DNA of 64,000 bases from DASQDN01 sp963833675 (lineage in GTDB: Bacteria > Acidobacteriota > Terriglobia > Bryobacterales > Bryobacteraceae): assembly GCA_963833675.1 (NCBI GenBank), contig CAWHYW010000041.1, positions 1 to 64,000 of the forward strand, read 5' to 3'. Below, piece after piece: positions 33,202-43,036 of the stretch. Under the pieces are notes generated by a model. It worked only from the letters and a program-made list of their open reading frames with translations. It did no database searches and was not told where the DNA came from. The position numbers were made by a program, and so were the translations under genes. Every line of letters begins with the position of its first letter. Positions within the stretch are counted from its first letter, which is position 1.

Positions 33202-34381
33202 ATGAAGATTACCGATCTGCGGACCAGAATCTGTGCACCTTGGGTTCCGCAACTGCGTTCTGGTTACAGTCGAAACGGATGCCGGGATCACCGGTATCTC
33301 AGAGACGGTGATGAAACGCAGGACGCTCACCATCGAGCAGTCCATATTGCAGCTCAGACGTTATCTGATAGGCAAAGACCCCACCGAGATCGAAGACCAC
33401 TGGGAAAAGATGTACCGGGATTCCTTTTGGGTCGGTGGCGCGATGCATGCCACCGCGATCAGTGCCGTTGATTGCGCGCTATGGGACATGCTGGCGAAGA
33501 GCTTGGGCTCCCCGTTTACAAACTGCTTGGCGGTCCCACTCGGCGGCGAGTACCCGTTTACTGCCACTGCCCCGGAGGCGCGACTCCAGAAGCGTTTGCA
33601 GCGAACCTGAAAGCGTGCAAGGCGCGCGGTTACCACTCGGCAAAAACGACTCTCCGGTCTTCTATGGCGTAAAGAACGAAACCGAGACAGGATACTCGGG
33701 AACCAATGGCCACATCGATAGATCGTGGAAAGAAACCGAATACCTGAACCCTTCCGTCTTCCCGCGAATTCGCGAGTTTTTCGAAGCGGGCCGGGAAGCC
33801 GTCGGTCCGGATTTCGGCATTGCCGTCGATTGTCACGGCCGTCTCAACATGAAAGCTGCGATTCGTCTTTGTCGCGAGTTGGAGGACATCAATCTGATGT
33901 TCATTGAAGAGCCTGTGCCGCCTGAAAATCATCGACGTGCTCGCAGAAGTGAACCGGAGCACAACCGTTCCTATCGCGGCAGGCGAGCGTTGGGCAACGA
34001 TTCACGGTGTCCGACCATTCCTCGAAGCGCAGGCAGTCGACATCCTGCAATGCGACATCGTGAATTGCGGCGGGATCACAGGCCTGAAAAAGATTGCCGC
34101 CATGGCGGAAGCGCACTACATTTCGATGGCCCCGCATAATCCGAATGGCCCGGTTGCTACTCTGATCAATTTGCAGTTCGCTGCTTGTATTCCGAATTAT
34201 TACCAGCTGGAGACAATCGGTTCCGAAGCAGACTGGCAGCTCTGGCACGAGCTTCTCGATAGCAACATCGGCCTTGATGATGGAACTCTTGCGGTTCCGT
34301 GCGCGCCCGGTTATCGGGATCAAGCTGAAAGAAGAGTCGCTCGACCGTTTCCCGTATGTCGCGCAGGACGGCTGGCGGTAG
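33202..34381 (+). CDS. galactonate dehydratase-like enolase superfamily enzyme (frameshifted)
   Basis: This is a mandelate racemase/muconate-lactonizing type enzyme of about 392 residues that would dehydrate an aldonic or aldaric acid to a 2-keto-3-deoxy acid. Metal-binding positions fit the D of IAVDCHGRL, the E of LMFIEEPVPPEN and the E of PIAAGERW. APHNPNGPVA near the end matches the D-galactonate dehydratase pattern. The N-terminal capping domain includes VTVETDAGITGISE. Five breaks are inferred: an extra G near 33240, a missing G near 33500, a missing C near 33650, an extra C near 33920 and an extra C near 34316. The corrected frame ends KEESLDRFPYVAQDGWR with TAG at 34379. It is the first gene of the operon facing the LysR regulator. 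The true substrate is unknown. Confidence 0.83.
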
Positions 34382-34383
34382 TA

Positions 34384-35607
34384 GTGAGAGAGGACGGCAA
34401 GATCACATGGGTCGTTTGCGGACTATTGCTTGCGGCCACCGTGCTGAACTATCTTGATCGCCAGGTTCTATCGCTGACCGCCGAAAAAATCATCGCCGAG
34501 TATCACACGGACAAAGCCGGTTTTGGTGAGCTGATCGCTGCATTTCGTTTTTCCTATGCAGCCGTGCAGGTATTCGGCGGCTGGATCGTAGATTCGTATC
34601 GGGCCCCGTATCGTCTTTTCCGCCGCTGTGGGCGTTTGGTCGTGCGCCGGGATGCTTACCGGAATGGCGGCCACATTTCGCGAGATGTGGGCGTGCCGTT
34701 TCATGCTTGGAGTGGGTGAAGCCTTCAATTGGCCATGCGCATTGAAAACTACGGAGGCGCTGCTGGAGCCGAAAGACCGTGTCCTTGCAAATGGGATTTT
34801 CAACAGCGGGACCGCGCTGGGCGCGATGATCGCTCCCGTTCTCGTGACGGTTCTGACGCTGCGATTCGGATGGCGGTCGGCATTCCTTGTAACGGGCGCT
34901 GCGGGATTCCTTTGGATCGTGCTCTGGCGGGCATTCACGTCGTCGCGAGCGGGCGTTCTTCGTGGACGCAGAATTCCGATCATGCGCGGTGCCGGGAGTG
35001 TTCGCATCCATCGTTCGAAAGCGCGATTTTTGGCTGCTCGCCAGTTCCGCCGTTGTCGTAAATAGCGTTAGCTATTTTCTTGCGGACTGGATTCCGCTCT
35101 ATCTCAAAACCGAACGGGGCTTCAGCTTCGCATTTGGGAATATGTTGTCGATGCTCGTGTACGGTGGGCTCGATGCCGGGAATCTGCTGGCAGGAGCTTT
35201 CGTGCGGGGCGCGGCGACACAGGGAATGGACGTGGGAACTGCGCGCAATCTCGCGCTTGGTACTTAGCTGTGTCCTGATGACCTCCGCGATCGGTGTTGG
35301 GTTCGTCACGTCGGCCTATGTTGCCCTGGCGCTGCTGGTATTGACTGCGATCGGAGTTGCGGGTTTTCTGGTTATCTATCTGACGCTCGTCCAGGAACTC
35401 AGTCCGATGCACACCGGCGCCGCGGCGGGAATGCTCGGAGGGATGGGCAACATGGCGTACGCTCTGGTCAGTCCTCTGATCGGCAGACTGGCGGATGTGA
35501 ATCAATCCGGAATCACCTTTCTTCTGATGGGATCACTTCCCTGGCTGGCGCTGATCAGCATCCTTCCGGTTGCGCGCCGATCTTCTTATCGCGGAGTCAA
35601 AGAATAA
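34384..35607 (+). CDS. MFS transporter, ACS-type sugar acid carrier (frameshifted)
   Basis: This membrane transporter has about 407 residues. GTG 34384 follows the enolase stop by two bases and begins VREDGKITWVVCGLLLA. The MFS hallmark NYLDRQVLSL follows, then GVWSCAGMLTG, EAFNWPCALK and a second half with LADWIPLYLKTERGFS and LSPMHTGAAAGMLGGMGNMAY. These fit the anion:cation symporter group that includes hexuronate and galactonate carriers. Three one-base breaks lie near 34605, 34950 and 35255. The stop overlaps the aldolase start in TAATG. Its position between dehydratase and aldolase suggests import of the acid sugar used by them. Confidence 0.82.
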
Positions 35608-36549
35608 TGCCTTATCCGTTGCAATCGTTCCGCGGAATCTTTCCCGCTGCACTCACTATGTTCGATGCCGATAACAACATCGATGAAGCGCGAACTGCAA
35701 AGCACTGGGACTGGCTCATTCGTCAGGGTGTTGACGGACTCGTCATCGCCGGCACCAGCGGAGAGTTCATTGCGCTCGAAAATCATGAAAGGGTACGGTT
35801 GTTCGAGCTCGCGAAAGACGTAAACGACGGGCGCGTGCCGCTGATCTTCGGCACAGGGCACTACAGCACGAAGCTCAGCATCGAGATGAGCGTCCGCGCA
35901 CAGGAACTGGGCGCTTCAGCCATCATCGTGATCCTTCCGTATTATCAGAAGCCATCGAAATCCGCTGTGATTCGCCACTTCCGTGAGGTCCGCAAGGCTG
36001 TCGATCTGCCCCTGATGCTGTACAACAATCCGGCCAACTCGGCGTGCGTTGACCTGACGCCGCGTGAGGTGGCTGAACTCGTGGAACAAGACATCCTCCA
36101 CATGGTGAAGTCCACCTATGAGAGCGTAGTGCCTGTGCACGACCTCCAGTATCTCGTTGGCGATAAGATGGCCATCTTTTATGGCTCATTTCAGGCTGCG
36201 TTTGAAGCTATGTGCGCGGGCGCCCATGGCTGGATAAGCGGAATTCTGAATGTTGCGCCGAGGGCGGCCAGACAAATGTACGATGCGGTCGTTCGAGATA
36301 ATGACGCAGCTTACGGCCGGCGGATATGGAACCGGCATCTTGCCGCTCGTGCACCTCTATACGCATCAACTGATCGGCCCGGCGAGCGACCTGGCAACCT
36401 ATCGTTCCATTCTGAACATGTGGGGGCTGGAAGGCGGGTACTCGCGGAATCCCTTTTATCCGCTCGATGAGCAGCAGGAAGCCCGACTTCAGGAGTCACC
36501 TCAAAAGACAGGCTGGCTCGATCCTGAACACGCGCTCGATAGGGTCTAG
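35607..36549 (+). CDS. DHDPS/NAL family aldolase (2-keto-3-deoxy sugar acid aldolase or dehydratase), frameshifted
   Basis: This is a class I aldolase of the dihydrodipicolinate synthase superfamily, about 313 residues. The carboxylate-binding GTSGEFIAL, the Tyr of LMLYNNPAN and the Schiff-base Lys of HMVKSTYES are all present. Given the dehydratase before it, cleavage of a 2-keto-3-deoxy acid to pyruvate and an aldehyde is more likely than lysine synthesis. An extra C near 36335 shifts the last 70 or so residues; the corrected reading is WNRILPLVHLYTHQLIGPA and ends at 36549. Its ATG overlaps the transporter stop, and the next gene begins one base after its stop. Confidence 0.85.
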
Positions 36550-36550
36550 C

Positions 36551-37459
36551 ATGCGAATCGGTGTCATCGGCTACGGAGCAGTCGCCGCGGTTCACGTTAA
36601 AGGACTGCACGGCTGGGGCGCGGACCTACATACGATCTTCGGCCCCGAACCGGAGAGAGCCAGAGCCTTTGCAGACGCGCATCATGTGCCAAATTCAACG
36701 GCGGCGCTGGACGAATTGCTGGACCAGTGCGACGCGGCGATTATTGCCTCGCCCAGCGGTCGCCACTTCGAACAGGCGCAGGCTGCGTTACGTGCCGGCC
36801 GGCATTGTCTGGTGGAGCTGCCCGCATGTTTCTCCGCTGCGGAGGCCCGTACGCTTGGCGCGTTGGCGAGTGCAGCGGAGCGTACACTGCAATGTGCGCA
36901 TACAACCAGGTTCCTGTCCGGGATTCTGCGGCTCGAAAACTGGGTGAAGAGCGGCCTTCTTGGAGACATACGCCACGTAATCAGCATGCGCGCCATACCG
37001 CCTCGACGCCGGAGCTGGATTGATGACGCCATCCTGCATCACGCAGCACACCACATCGATCTTCTGCTGCACTGGTTCGGGGATGTAACGCCTGTCGCGT
37101 CTGTCGCTCACCCCAGGATCGAAGGCGCACAGGACGCTGCTCTCGTAGCAAGGCTCCCGAACGGCGCCCCTGTTAACCTCAGCGTAAGCTATACATCCCG
37201 ACTCCAGGAGACGCGGCTCACGGTCGTTGGAAGCGACCACACCGTGACAACCGATGGCTTCGGTTTTACTCAATCGGAGGCCGCTGAATTCGCATGGGAG
37301 AGCGATCCCCAGGAGTGTTACGAACGCGCCATCCAAGTGCAAGATCGGGCATTCATCGAGGCCTGTTCGGGCGGGCCGGGAGGTGTGCCATGGCAGGAGA
37401 CGTTGCGTCTCGCAGAATGTCTTGACTTGTTTCGATGTAATGGCGGAGGAAGCTTATGA
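36551..37459 (+). CDS. Gfo/Idh/MocA family oxidoreductase (cytoplasmic)
   Basis: This 302-residue NAD(P)-dependent dehydrogenase begins MRIGVIGYGAVAAVHVKGL with a complete dinucleotide-binding motif and no signal peptide. The usual EKP site is replaced by LVELPACFSAA, so the typical catalytic Lys is missing. The C-terminal part holds LHHAAHHIDLLLHWFGD. ATG 36551 is one base after the aldolase stop and is preferred over the in-frame GTG/ATG positions upstream, which fall inside the aldolase. It overlaps the next gene by ATGA. A role in oxidising or reducing the sugar acid is inferred from context. Confidence 0.86.
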   Translation: MRIGVIGYGAVAAVHVKGLHGWGADLHTIFGPEPERARAFADAHHVPNSTAALDELLDQCDAAIIASPSGRHFEQAQAALRAGRHCLVELPACFSAAEARTLGALASAAERTLQCAHTTRFLSGILRLENWVKSGLLGDIRHVISMRAIPPRRRSWIDDAILHHAAHHIDLLLHWFGDVTPVASVAHPRIEGAQDAALVARLPNGAPVNLSVSYTSRLQETRLTVVGSDHTVTTDGFGFTQSEAAEFAWESDPQECYERAIQVQDRAFIEACSGGPGGVPWQETLRLAECLDLFRCNGGGSL

Positions 37460-38313
37460 AGATAGGATTTGCTGGCATCGGGATCATGGGCGCGCCCATG
37501 GCCCTCAATCTGATTAAGGCCGGACACGAACTGCATATCTACAGCAGGTCGGGAAAACGATGTGAGACGCTCATAGCCGAAGGCGCCGTACGAGAGGACT
37601 CACCGGCTGCTGCCGCGAGCGCATGCGATGTGTTCATCTCCATTGTCTCGGACACTCCCGATGTCGAGCAGGTGTTGTTCGGCAATGGCGGCGCATCGGA
37701 AACGCTCCGGCCCGATACCGTTGCCATCGATATGAGCACGATATCTCCCAGGGCAACGGCCGAGTTTGCCGGGCGGCTTGGGCGTAAGCAGGTCGCGCTG
37801 CTCGACGCGCCTGTGAGTGGGGGTGAAAAGGGCGCTATCAATGCGACTTTGTCAATTATGGTCGGCGGTGATCGCAAAGCCTATGATCGCTGCCTGCCTG
37901 TGTTTCAAGCCCTCGGAAAAACGATTGTCTACGCTGGGCCGAGCGGCTCTGGTCAGAAGACGAAGCTGGTTAACCAAGTCGTCGGCGCCCTCAATATCCT
38001 CGCTACCGCAGAAGGGCTAAGACTCGCAAAAGCGTCAGGGCTAGATCTGCCAACTACGATTCAGGCTGTAGGGTCGGGCGCAGCGGGCTCCTGGGCTTGG
38101 AACAATCTCGGTCCGAAGATCTCGGTGGACGACATGGCGCCCGGCTTTATGATTAACCTGCAGCAAAAAGATATGCGGCTGGCGAGCGAGTTGTTGCAGG
38201 AACTCGGGGTGGATGCGCCCGGTACGCGGCTCACCTTGGAATTGTTTACAAAGGCACTGCAGATGGGGTTCGGCGATCTGGGCAATCAGGCGCTGATTCG
38301 CGTCTGGGAGTGA
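37456..38313 (+). CDS. NAD(P)-dependent beta-hydroxyacid dehydrogenase, GarR/3-HIBADH-like
   Basis: This 285-residue enzyme belongs to the beta-hydroxyacid dehydrogenases, which include tartronate semialdehyde reductase and 3-hydroxyisobutyrate dehydrogenase. It has the cofactor site FAGIGIMGAPMALNLIKAG, the substrate-binding signature LDAPVSGGEKGA and the catalytic Lys in GQKTKLVNQ. With the dehydratase and aldolase upstream, reduction of a 2- or 3-carbon aldehyde product fits well, but the substrate is inferred. The frame is intact. The start overlaps the previous gene by ATGA, and the fusion gene begins 3 bases after its stop. Confidence 0.9.
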   Translation: MKIGFAGIGIMGAPMALNLIKAGHELHIYSRSGKRCETLIAEGAVREDSPAAAASACDVFISIVSDTPDVEQVLFGNGGASETLRPDTVAIDMSTISPRATAEFAGRLGRKQVALLDAPVSGGEKGAINATLSIMVGGDRKAYDRCLPVFQALGKTIVYAGPSGSGQKTKLVNQVVGALNILATAEGLRLAKASGLDLPTTIQAVGSGAAGSWAWNNLGPKISVDDMAPGFMINLQQKDMRLASELLQELGVDAPGTRLTLELFTKALQMGFGDLGNQALIRVWE

Positions 38314-38316
38314 GTC

Positions 38317-41300
38317 ATGCGACCCGCTGTCCTCCTGATTGCTGCATTGGCGTGTGCCGGAGCCGATCAGTCCTTTTCGGTTCCTACCGAACTTCCAGGT
38401 ACGGCGCCGCTTCGCTTGAGCGCGGATTGGCGCGAACAACAACGCCAGGAAATCATTCGCTATCTTGACGGCCGGATCGTCCGAAGTCAATCCAGTCGGG
38501 ATACGTTATGGAAGCCGGCTCTTGCCTCTCAGCAGTCCTTTGGACGTATTGCCCGGCAGCAGCGGAGCGAGCTCCGGAAAATGCTCGGCGTCGAAGATCA
38601 TCCCGGTGCTACGGCTACGACGACCCCTCTGCACAGTAACCTCCAGGAACTGGTGGTCACAACTCCAGATGGATTCTACGCGCGCGCCTTGTTTGCTGCC
38701 GCCGGCAGACCCAAGCGCTTGACGATCGGGATTCCTGCGCAAGGCCAAACTGCCGAAGCATTCTTCGCGAGTTCGGAAGCTCGAGCCCTGATCAACGACG
38801 GCGATGCGATCGCAGTGATGACGACGGTTCCTCGTGACGCAAACCAACAGATCGCCAGGATCACACTGCAGTTAAAGGAAGCCGACCGCCGTCGTGTTCT
38901 GCACCGCCTTGCATTCATCACAGGCAAGACTATGCCTGGGCTCGAAGTGGAACAGGTGTTCGCAGTCCGCGATGCGCTTGCGCGGATGCCACAGTTCGCA
39001 GCTGCTCGCTTCCGCGTCTATGGCGACGAACAAGGCGGCATGACGGCCCTTCTCGCTGCCGCGCTTGACACGCGCTTTGAGGAAGCAACGGTAAATGATT
39101 ACTACGGAGCTTCGCTCACAGCTTCCGAGCAGCCTTTCGACAGGATGCTATACGGTCAGCTCATCCGTTTTGGAGATGCGGAGATCGCTGCGCTCATTGC
39201 TCCTCGCAAGCTGACGTTAGGACTGATTGAGACACGCGCCGTCGAATCCGAGTTTGCAAGAGCAAAGGCATACTACCGCGCGGCAGGCGGCGCCGAAAAG
39301 CTCACCCTTGTAACTGCTACTCCGACGACACAGTCGAGTTCGGATGAGGAAAATGCCCGAGCAGCCGTAGACCGAAACTTCGACGCGCTGCACTCCTACC
39401 TTCGCAGACGAATTGAGGCGAGTGAGGAGGTTCGCACGCGCCGCTGGAACCTGGTCAACGCAACATCACCCGAAAACAAGAGCAAGGAACTGCGCCGCGA
39501 ACTCGAAGCCTGGATGGGAGTGCCTGGTGAACCATCGGCGGAAATGCGGCCCCGCACGCGTCTGATCCGGGTTACCGGTCATTACACCGCGTACGAGGTG
39601 ATGCTCGACGTTTTGGACGGAGTGCAGGTGTACGGGCATTTGCTCATTCCCCGGGAGAGTGCGAAGCCATTGCCTGCCATCGTATGCCAGCACGGACTCG
39701 GTGGTCAGCCGAAGGACATCACAGGCTTGGGTGAGAAGCCGGACAAGGTGTATCACGAGTTCGGAGCACGGCTGGCAGAGCAAGGGTATGTCGTGTTTGC
39801 TCCTTATGTCACAGTGCCGATCCCGCAGCGCGAGCTGATCAATCCCATTGTGCGGAAAGCGGCTACAGTCGGTATGATGCGCACCGCAATCGAGGTCCGC
39901 AAACTTCGGCGTGTGGTCGATTTTCTTCAGACTCTGCCGTATGTAGACGGATCGCACATCGGCTATTACGGGCTATCTTATGGTGGTTACTCGGCGATCT
40001 GGATGGGTCCACTCGAGACGCGGCTCAAGTCCGTGATCGTGTCCGGGCACTTCAACGACTGGAGAAGCAAGATCTCGAGCGACGCGACTCGCACGAGTTA
40101 CCTGCTCCATCCCGATGAAGACTTTTTCAACTGGGACGTCCTTCATCGATTCACGCATCCGGAACTGATCGCGTCGATGTTTCCGCGAGCGGTGATGGTA
40201 GAGTTTGCGGATCGGGACGGGACCACGACACCGGAGTGGCACGAGCGCGCGTGGAAGCAGGTGCTGCAAGTCGCACGCGCGTGGAAAGCAGAGGACCGGT
40301 TCCAGCGTGATGTTTTCAGCGGAGTTCACGAAATTGGGGGAATGCGAACGTTTGACTTTCAGGCGCGCTGGCTGAAGCCCGATATTACCCCGTCGCGCAC
40401 GTACACATACCTGTTATGGCCCACAAGCAGGGATCTTCCCGGCATTGGCGACGCCGATGAGGACACAGTCCCGTACGTCAAAGGTCAGCTTGGCTCGAAG
40501 GAGTTGCCGAAACTTCAGGACGCGTTCTCGGTTGGGAAGAGCGAGACGGCGTTTCGAGGACTGCGGCTGCGAGTCTCGCGGGTAGATCATCCATCTGCGC
40601 TCCTGGTGCGCTACGGATCGACACCGGGAGGCGTGGAACTTGGCCAGTCGCGCATGGCGCCGGATGGGATCAACCCGCTGTTCGATATCTGGTACGACGC
40701 GCCAATTCCGCCAGTTACTCTTGTTCCGGATAAGACGTACTATGTCACCGTCGCGGAAGAATCGCCGGATCTCACTCATGGTCATTACATCGTGTACGGC
40801 AGACGGCCATTAGGAGGGCAGGCGCGCCCAGGCAACTTCTACTTCGCTTATCAGCCAATCCCTCCCCTGGCGCCGCGTGCGCCCGAAGAGACGTTCGAGT
40901 TCGTCCGCACTTATCTTCAGCGTCCGACACCTCCTGTTTTCAAAAAGCTCCGAACTGCCGAGCCCGGCGATGTCTCACTCGATTCGAACTGGGCCATTGA
41001 TAACCGCGTTTCGGGAGACGTTGCGGCGACCGCGGTACACGGGCTGGAAGCGTATCTCCAATCGTGCTGCGGCATTCGTCTCCAACGGTCCGCAGCCAGG
41101 AAGATCGTGCTGCAGATCCTTCCGGCTGTCGATGGAATCACAACCAGTGAAGGCTTCTCGGTAACCGCTGAAGCTGCCGAGCTCAGGATCAACGCTACTA
41201 CTGAACGCGGCATTATGCGCGGTATTTACTGGCTGGAAGACGAAATTAGAACGCATCAGATACCGGCAGTCAAACCTGGCACGGTGGTTCGCAACGCTCG

Positions 41301-43026
41301 CTTTCCCACTCGCATCACTACCTCTGTCTACATCGGCGGGCTTCGGTACACAGAGTCCTCGCGCCCATTCATTTACACCGACGGACTGCTGGAGCGAATC
41401 TCCCGAGACGGCTTCAACGGAGTCTGGATCTGGCTGAACGTCGAAGAAGCCGCAAGCCACTTAACGACGTTTAAGGAACTCGAAGATCCTGAAGCCGACC
41501 TCCGGTTGCGGCGCATTCAGGAGTTGTCCGAGCGTGCACGGCGCTATGGCGTCGATGTCTATGTTTACCTCGCGACGAACTACAACCATCCCGTTCCAGA
41601 CTCGTTCTATCAGAAATACCCGGAAGCCAAGGGCATTGGCTACAACAACGCGATGTGTACTTCGGACGCCCGCGTCAGGAAGTACCAGCACGAGGCTGTC
41701 CGGAATGTCGTTACGCGTGCTCCCGGGATTCGCGGGTTCGTCGTCATCTACGATTCGGAAGGCTTCTACTACTGCGGGAACAGCGAGCGAAGCCGGCAGC
41801 GTTGCCCGCGCTGCCGCAATTATACGTGCGAGCACCTGGCGCTTCAGGTACTCACAAACATCAATGACGCCATGCATGAAGCCGGCGGGACAGAAAAGCA
41901 ATTGATCGCATTCAGCTATAGCCGAAACGCTGACTGGGTGAAACGGCTTTTTCCAACGCTGCCCAAAGACATTGCCCTTCAGGTCGACTTCAGCAAAGGC
42001 GGCCTGATCGAGCGCGATGGAATCAGGCATCAGACCGGCGACTATAACCTGACGCTACTTGGTCCGCCGCAGCAATTCGTGGAGCACAATGAACTTGCGC
42101 AGAAGCTCGGTCTGAAGTTCATCAGCAAGACCGAACACGCGGTCAGTCAGGAGTTCATCTTCGTTCCGTACATTCCGGCGATGGACCAGTGGCTCCGGCG
42201 AATCGAAAAGATCCGCGAATACCCCGCCGATGGCTGGTTCGGGAACTGGTGCCACGTCGGCTATCTGGCTTCGCTACCGGCCCAATTGATTACCCGCATG
42301 AGCTTCGACCCGCCTCCTCGCGGCGAAGCGATTCTCGCCGAGTTGGCGCGGAATAATTACGGAGAGGCCGCTGTCCCGCATGTCCTGAAGGCATGGACAG
42401 CATTCAGCGAAGGCATTCGGCAATTTCCGTACTCGGACAACGTATCGCGAATTCCCGGACCCTTGCAGAAAGGCCCAAGTAACCCGTTTTTCCTGGACGC
42501 GTCAGTACCGAGCTTTGGGCGCTGGCGAGCTTGGCAAAACGACTTGAAGTGGACCGAGCCGTGGGGTCCGACGGTCGCTTCCAAGTACCTGGCCATCGTT
42601 CGAGAACGCTTCCATCAAGGAATCGCGCATCTTGAAGCAGCGAAGGCCGCATCTTCCGAGCAGTATCATCGGGACGCAATTGCCGGTGAGTGGCGGATCG
42701 CGCGTGCGATCGAGAGCAGCCTCACGACGATCCTCAACCAAATTGACTGGATTCAGGAGCGCGATCGTTTTCACGCGGCTACGTCGACCACTGAGCGTAG
42801 TGAATCGGCGGCGAAGTTGCGCGCCATCCTCTTACGCGAACGCGACAACGTGCTTGGCGTGCTGCCCCTACTGGATCAGGACTCGCGGCTCGGGTACGCC
42901 TCTGAAGGTGGAGGTGTGATCCGCGGCGGACTTTTCACGCCGGAACTCGTTCGCTGGAAACTCGGCGAAGTAGAAGATACCCTCGCGCGACAGTTGCCGG
43001 AGCAAATGGCCTCACAACGCCCATAG
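38317..43026 (+). CDS. esterase-glycosidase fusion: tandem alpha/beta-hydrolase plus glycosidase-like half
   Basis: This 1569-residue exported protein has an intact frame. A signal peptide (MRPAVLLIAALACAGA) is followed by two alpha/beta-hydrolase domains. The first (about 30-340) has an elbow YGDEQGGM near residue 238 with Glu in place of Ser. The second (about 400-690) has CQHGLGGQPKD near 459, the nucleophile in YGLSYGGYSA near 554, and acid and His candidates in FADRDG and GVHEIGG. From about 700 a beta-sandwich-like region is seen. A domain like that preceding GH20/GH67 barrels starts near 884 and a TIM-barrel-like region near 1025 (LLERISRDGFNGVWIW). The Glu of YDSEGFYYC (near 1148) and Cys 1153, 1163 and 1166 (CPRC) are shared with the separate homologue at 15394. 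It lies 3 bases after the GarR-like gene and probably acts on an esterified uronic-acid oligosaccharide (inference). Confidence 0.82.
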   Translation: MRPAVLLIAALACAGADQSFSVPTELPGTAPLRLSADWREQQRQEIIRYLDGRIVRSQSSRDTLWKPALASQQSFGRIARQQRSELRKMLGVEDHPGATATTTPLHSNLQELVVTTPDGFYARALFAAAGRPKRLTIGIPAQGQTAEAFFASSEARALINDGDAIAVMTTVPRDANQQIARITLQLKEADRRRVLHRLAFITGKTMPGLEVEQVFAVRDALARMPQFAAARFRVYGDEQGGMTALLAAALDTRFEEATVNDYYGASLTASEQPFDRMLYGQLIRFGDAEIAALIAPRKLTLGLIETRAVESEFARAKAYYRAAGGAEKLTLVTATPTTQSSSDEENARAAVDRNFDALHSYLRRRIEASEEVRTRRWNLVNATSPENKSKELRRELEAWMGVPGEPSAEMRPRTRLIRVTGHYTAYEVMLDVLDGVQVYGHLLIPRESAKPLPAIVCQHGLGGQPKDITGLGEKPDKVYHEFGARLAEQGYVVFAPYVTVPIPQRELINPIVRKAATVGMMRTAIEVRKLRRVVDFLQTLPYVDGSHIGYYGLSYGGYSAIWMGPLETRLKSVIVSGHFNDWRSKISSDATRTSYLLHPDEDFFNWDVLHRFTHPELIASMFPRAVMVEFADRDGTTTPEWHERAWKQVLQVARAWKAEDRFQRDVFSGVHEIGGMRTFDFQARWLKPDITPSRTYTYLLWPTSRDLPGIGDADEDTVPYVKGQLGSKELPKLQDAFSVGKSETAFRGLRLRVSRVDHPSALLVRYGSTPGGVELGQSRMAPDGINPLFDIWYDAPIPPVTLVPDKTYYVTVAEESPDLTHGHYIVYGRRPLGGQARPGNFYFAYQPIPPLAPRAPEETFEFVRTYLQRPTPPVFKKLRTAEPGDVSLDSNWAIDNRVSGDVAATAVHGLEAYLQSCCGIRLQRSAARKIVLQILPAVDGITTSEGFSVTAEAAELRINATTERGIMRGIYWLEDEIRTHQIPAVKPGTVVRNARFPTRITTSVYIGGLRYTESSRPFIYTDGLLERISRDGFNGVWIWLNVEEAASHLTTFKELEDPEADLRLRRIQELSERARRYGVDVYVYLATNYNHPVPDSFYQKYPEAKGIGYNNAMCTSDARVRKYQHEAVRNVVTRAPGIRGFVVIYDSEGFYYCGNSERSRQRCPRCRNYTCEHLALQVLTNINDAMHEAGGTEKQLIAFSYSRNADWVKRLFPTLPKDIALQVDFSKGGLIERDGIRHQTGDYNLTLLGPPQQFVEHNELAQKLGLKFISKTEHAVSQEFIFVPYIPAMDQWLRRIEKIREYPADGWFGNWCHVGYLASLPAQLITRMSFDPPPRGEAILAELARNNYGEAAVPHVLKAWTAFSEGIRQFPYSDNVSRIPGPLQKGPSNPFFLDASVPSFGRWRAWQNDLKWTEPWGPTVASKYLAIVRERFHQGIAHLEAAKAASSEQYHRDAIAGEWRIARAIESSLTTILNQIDWIQERDRFHAATSTTERSESAAKLRAILLRERDNVLGVLPLLDQDSRLGYASEGGGVIRGGLFTPELVRWKLGEVEDTLARQLPEQMASQRP

Positions 43027-43036
43027 AGATCACATC

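Noticed and set aside
1..36400. Programmed ribosomal frameshifting as the cause of the many split genes
   Set aside because: The breaks occur in many unrelated families, in both directions, without a common slippery site. Errors or simple indels explain them better.
35607..36549. Assigning the aldolase as dapA for lysine synthesis
   Set aside because: Its operon partners are sugar-acid enzymes. The DHDPS fold is shared by many 2-keto-3-deoxy acid aldolases.
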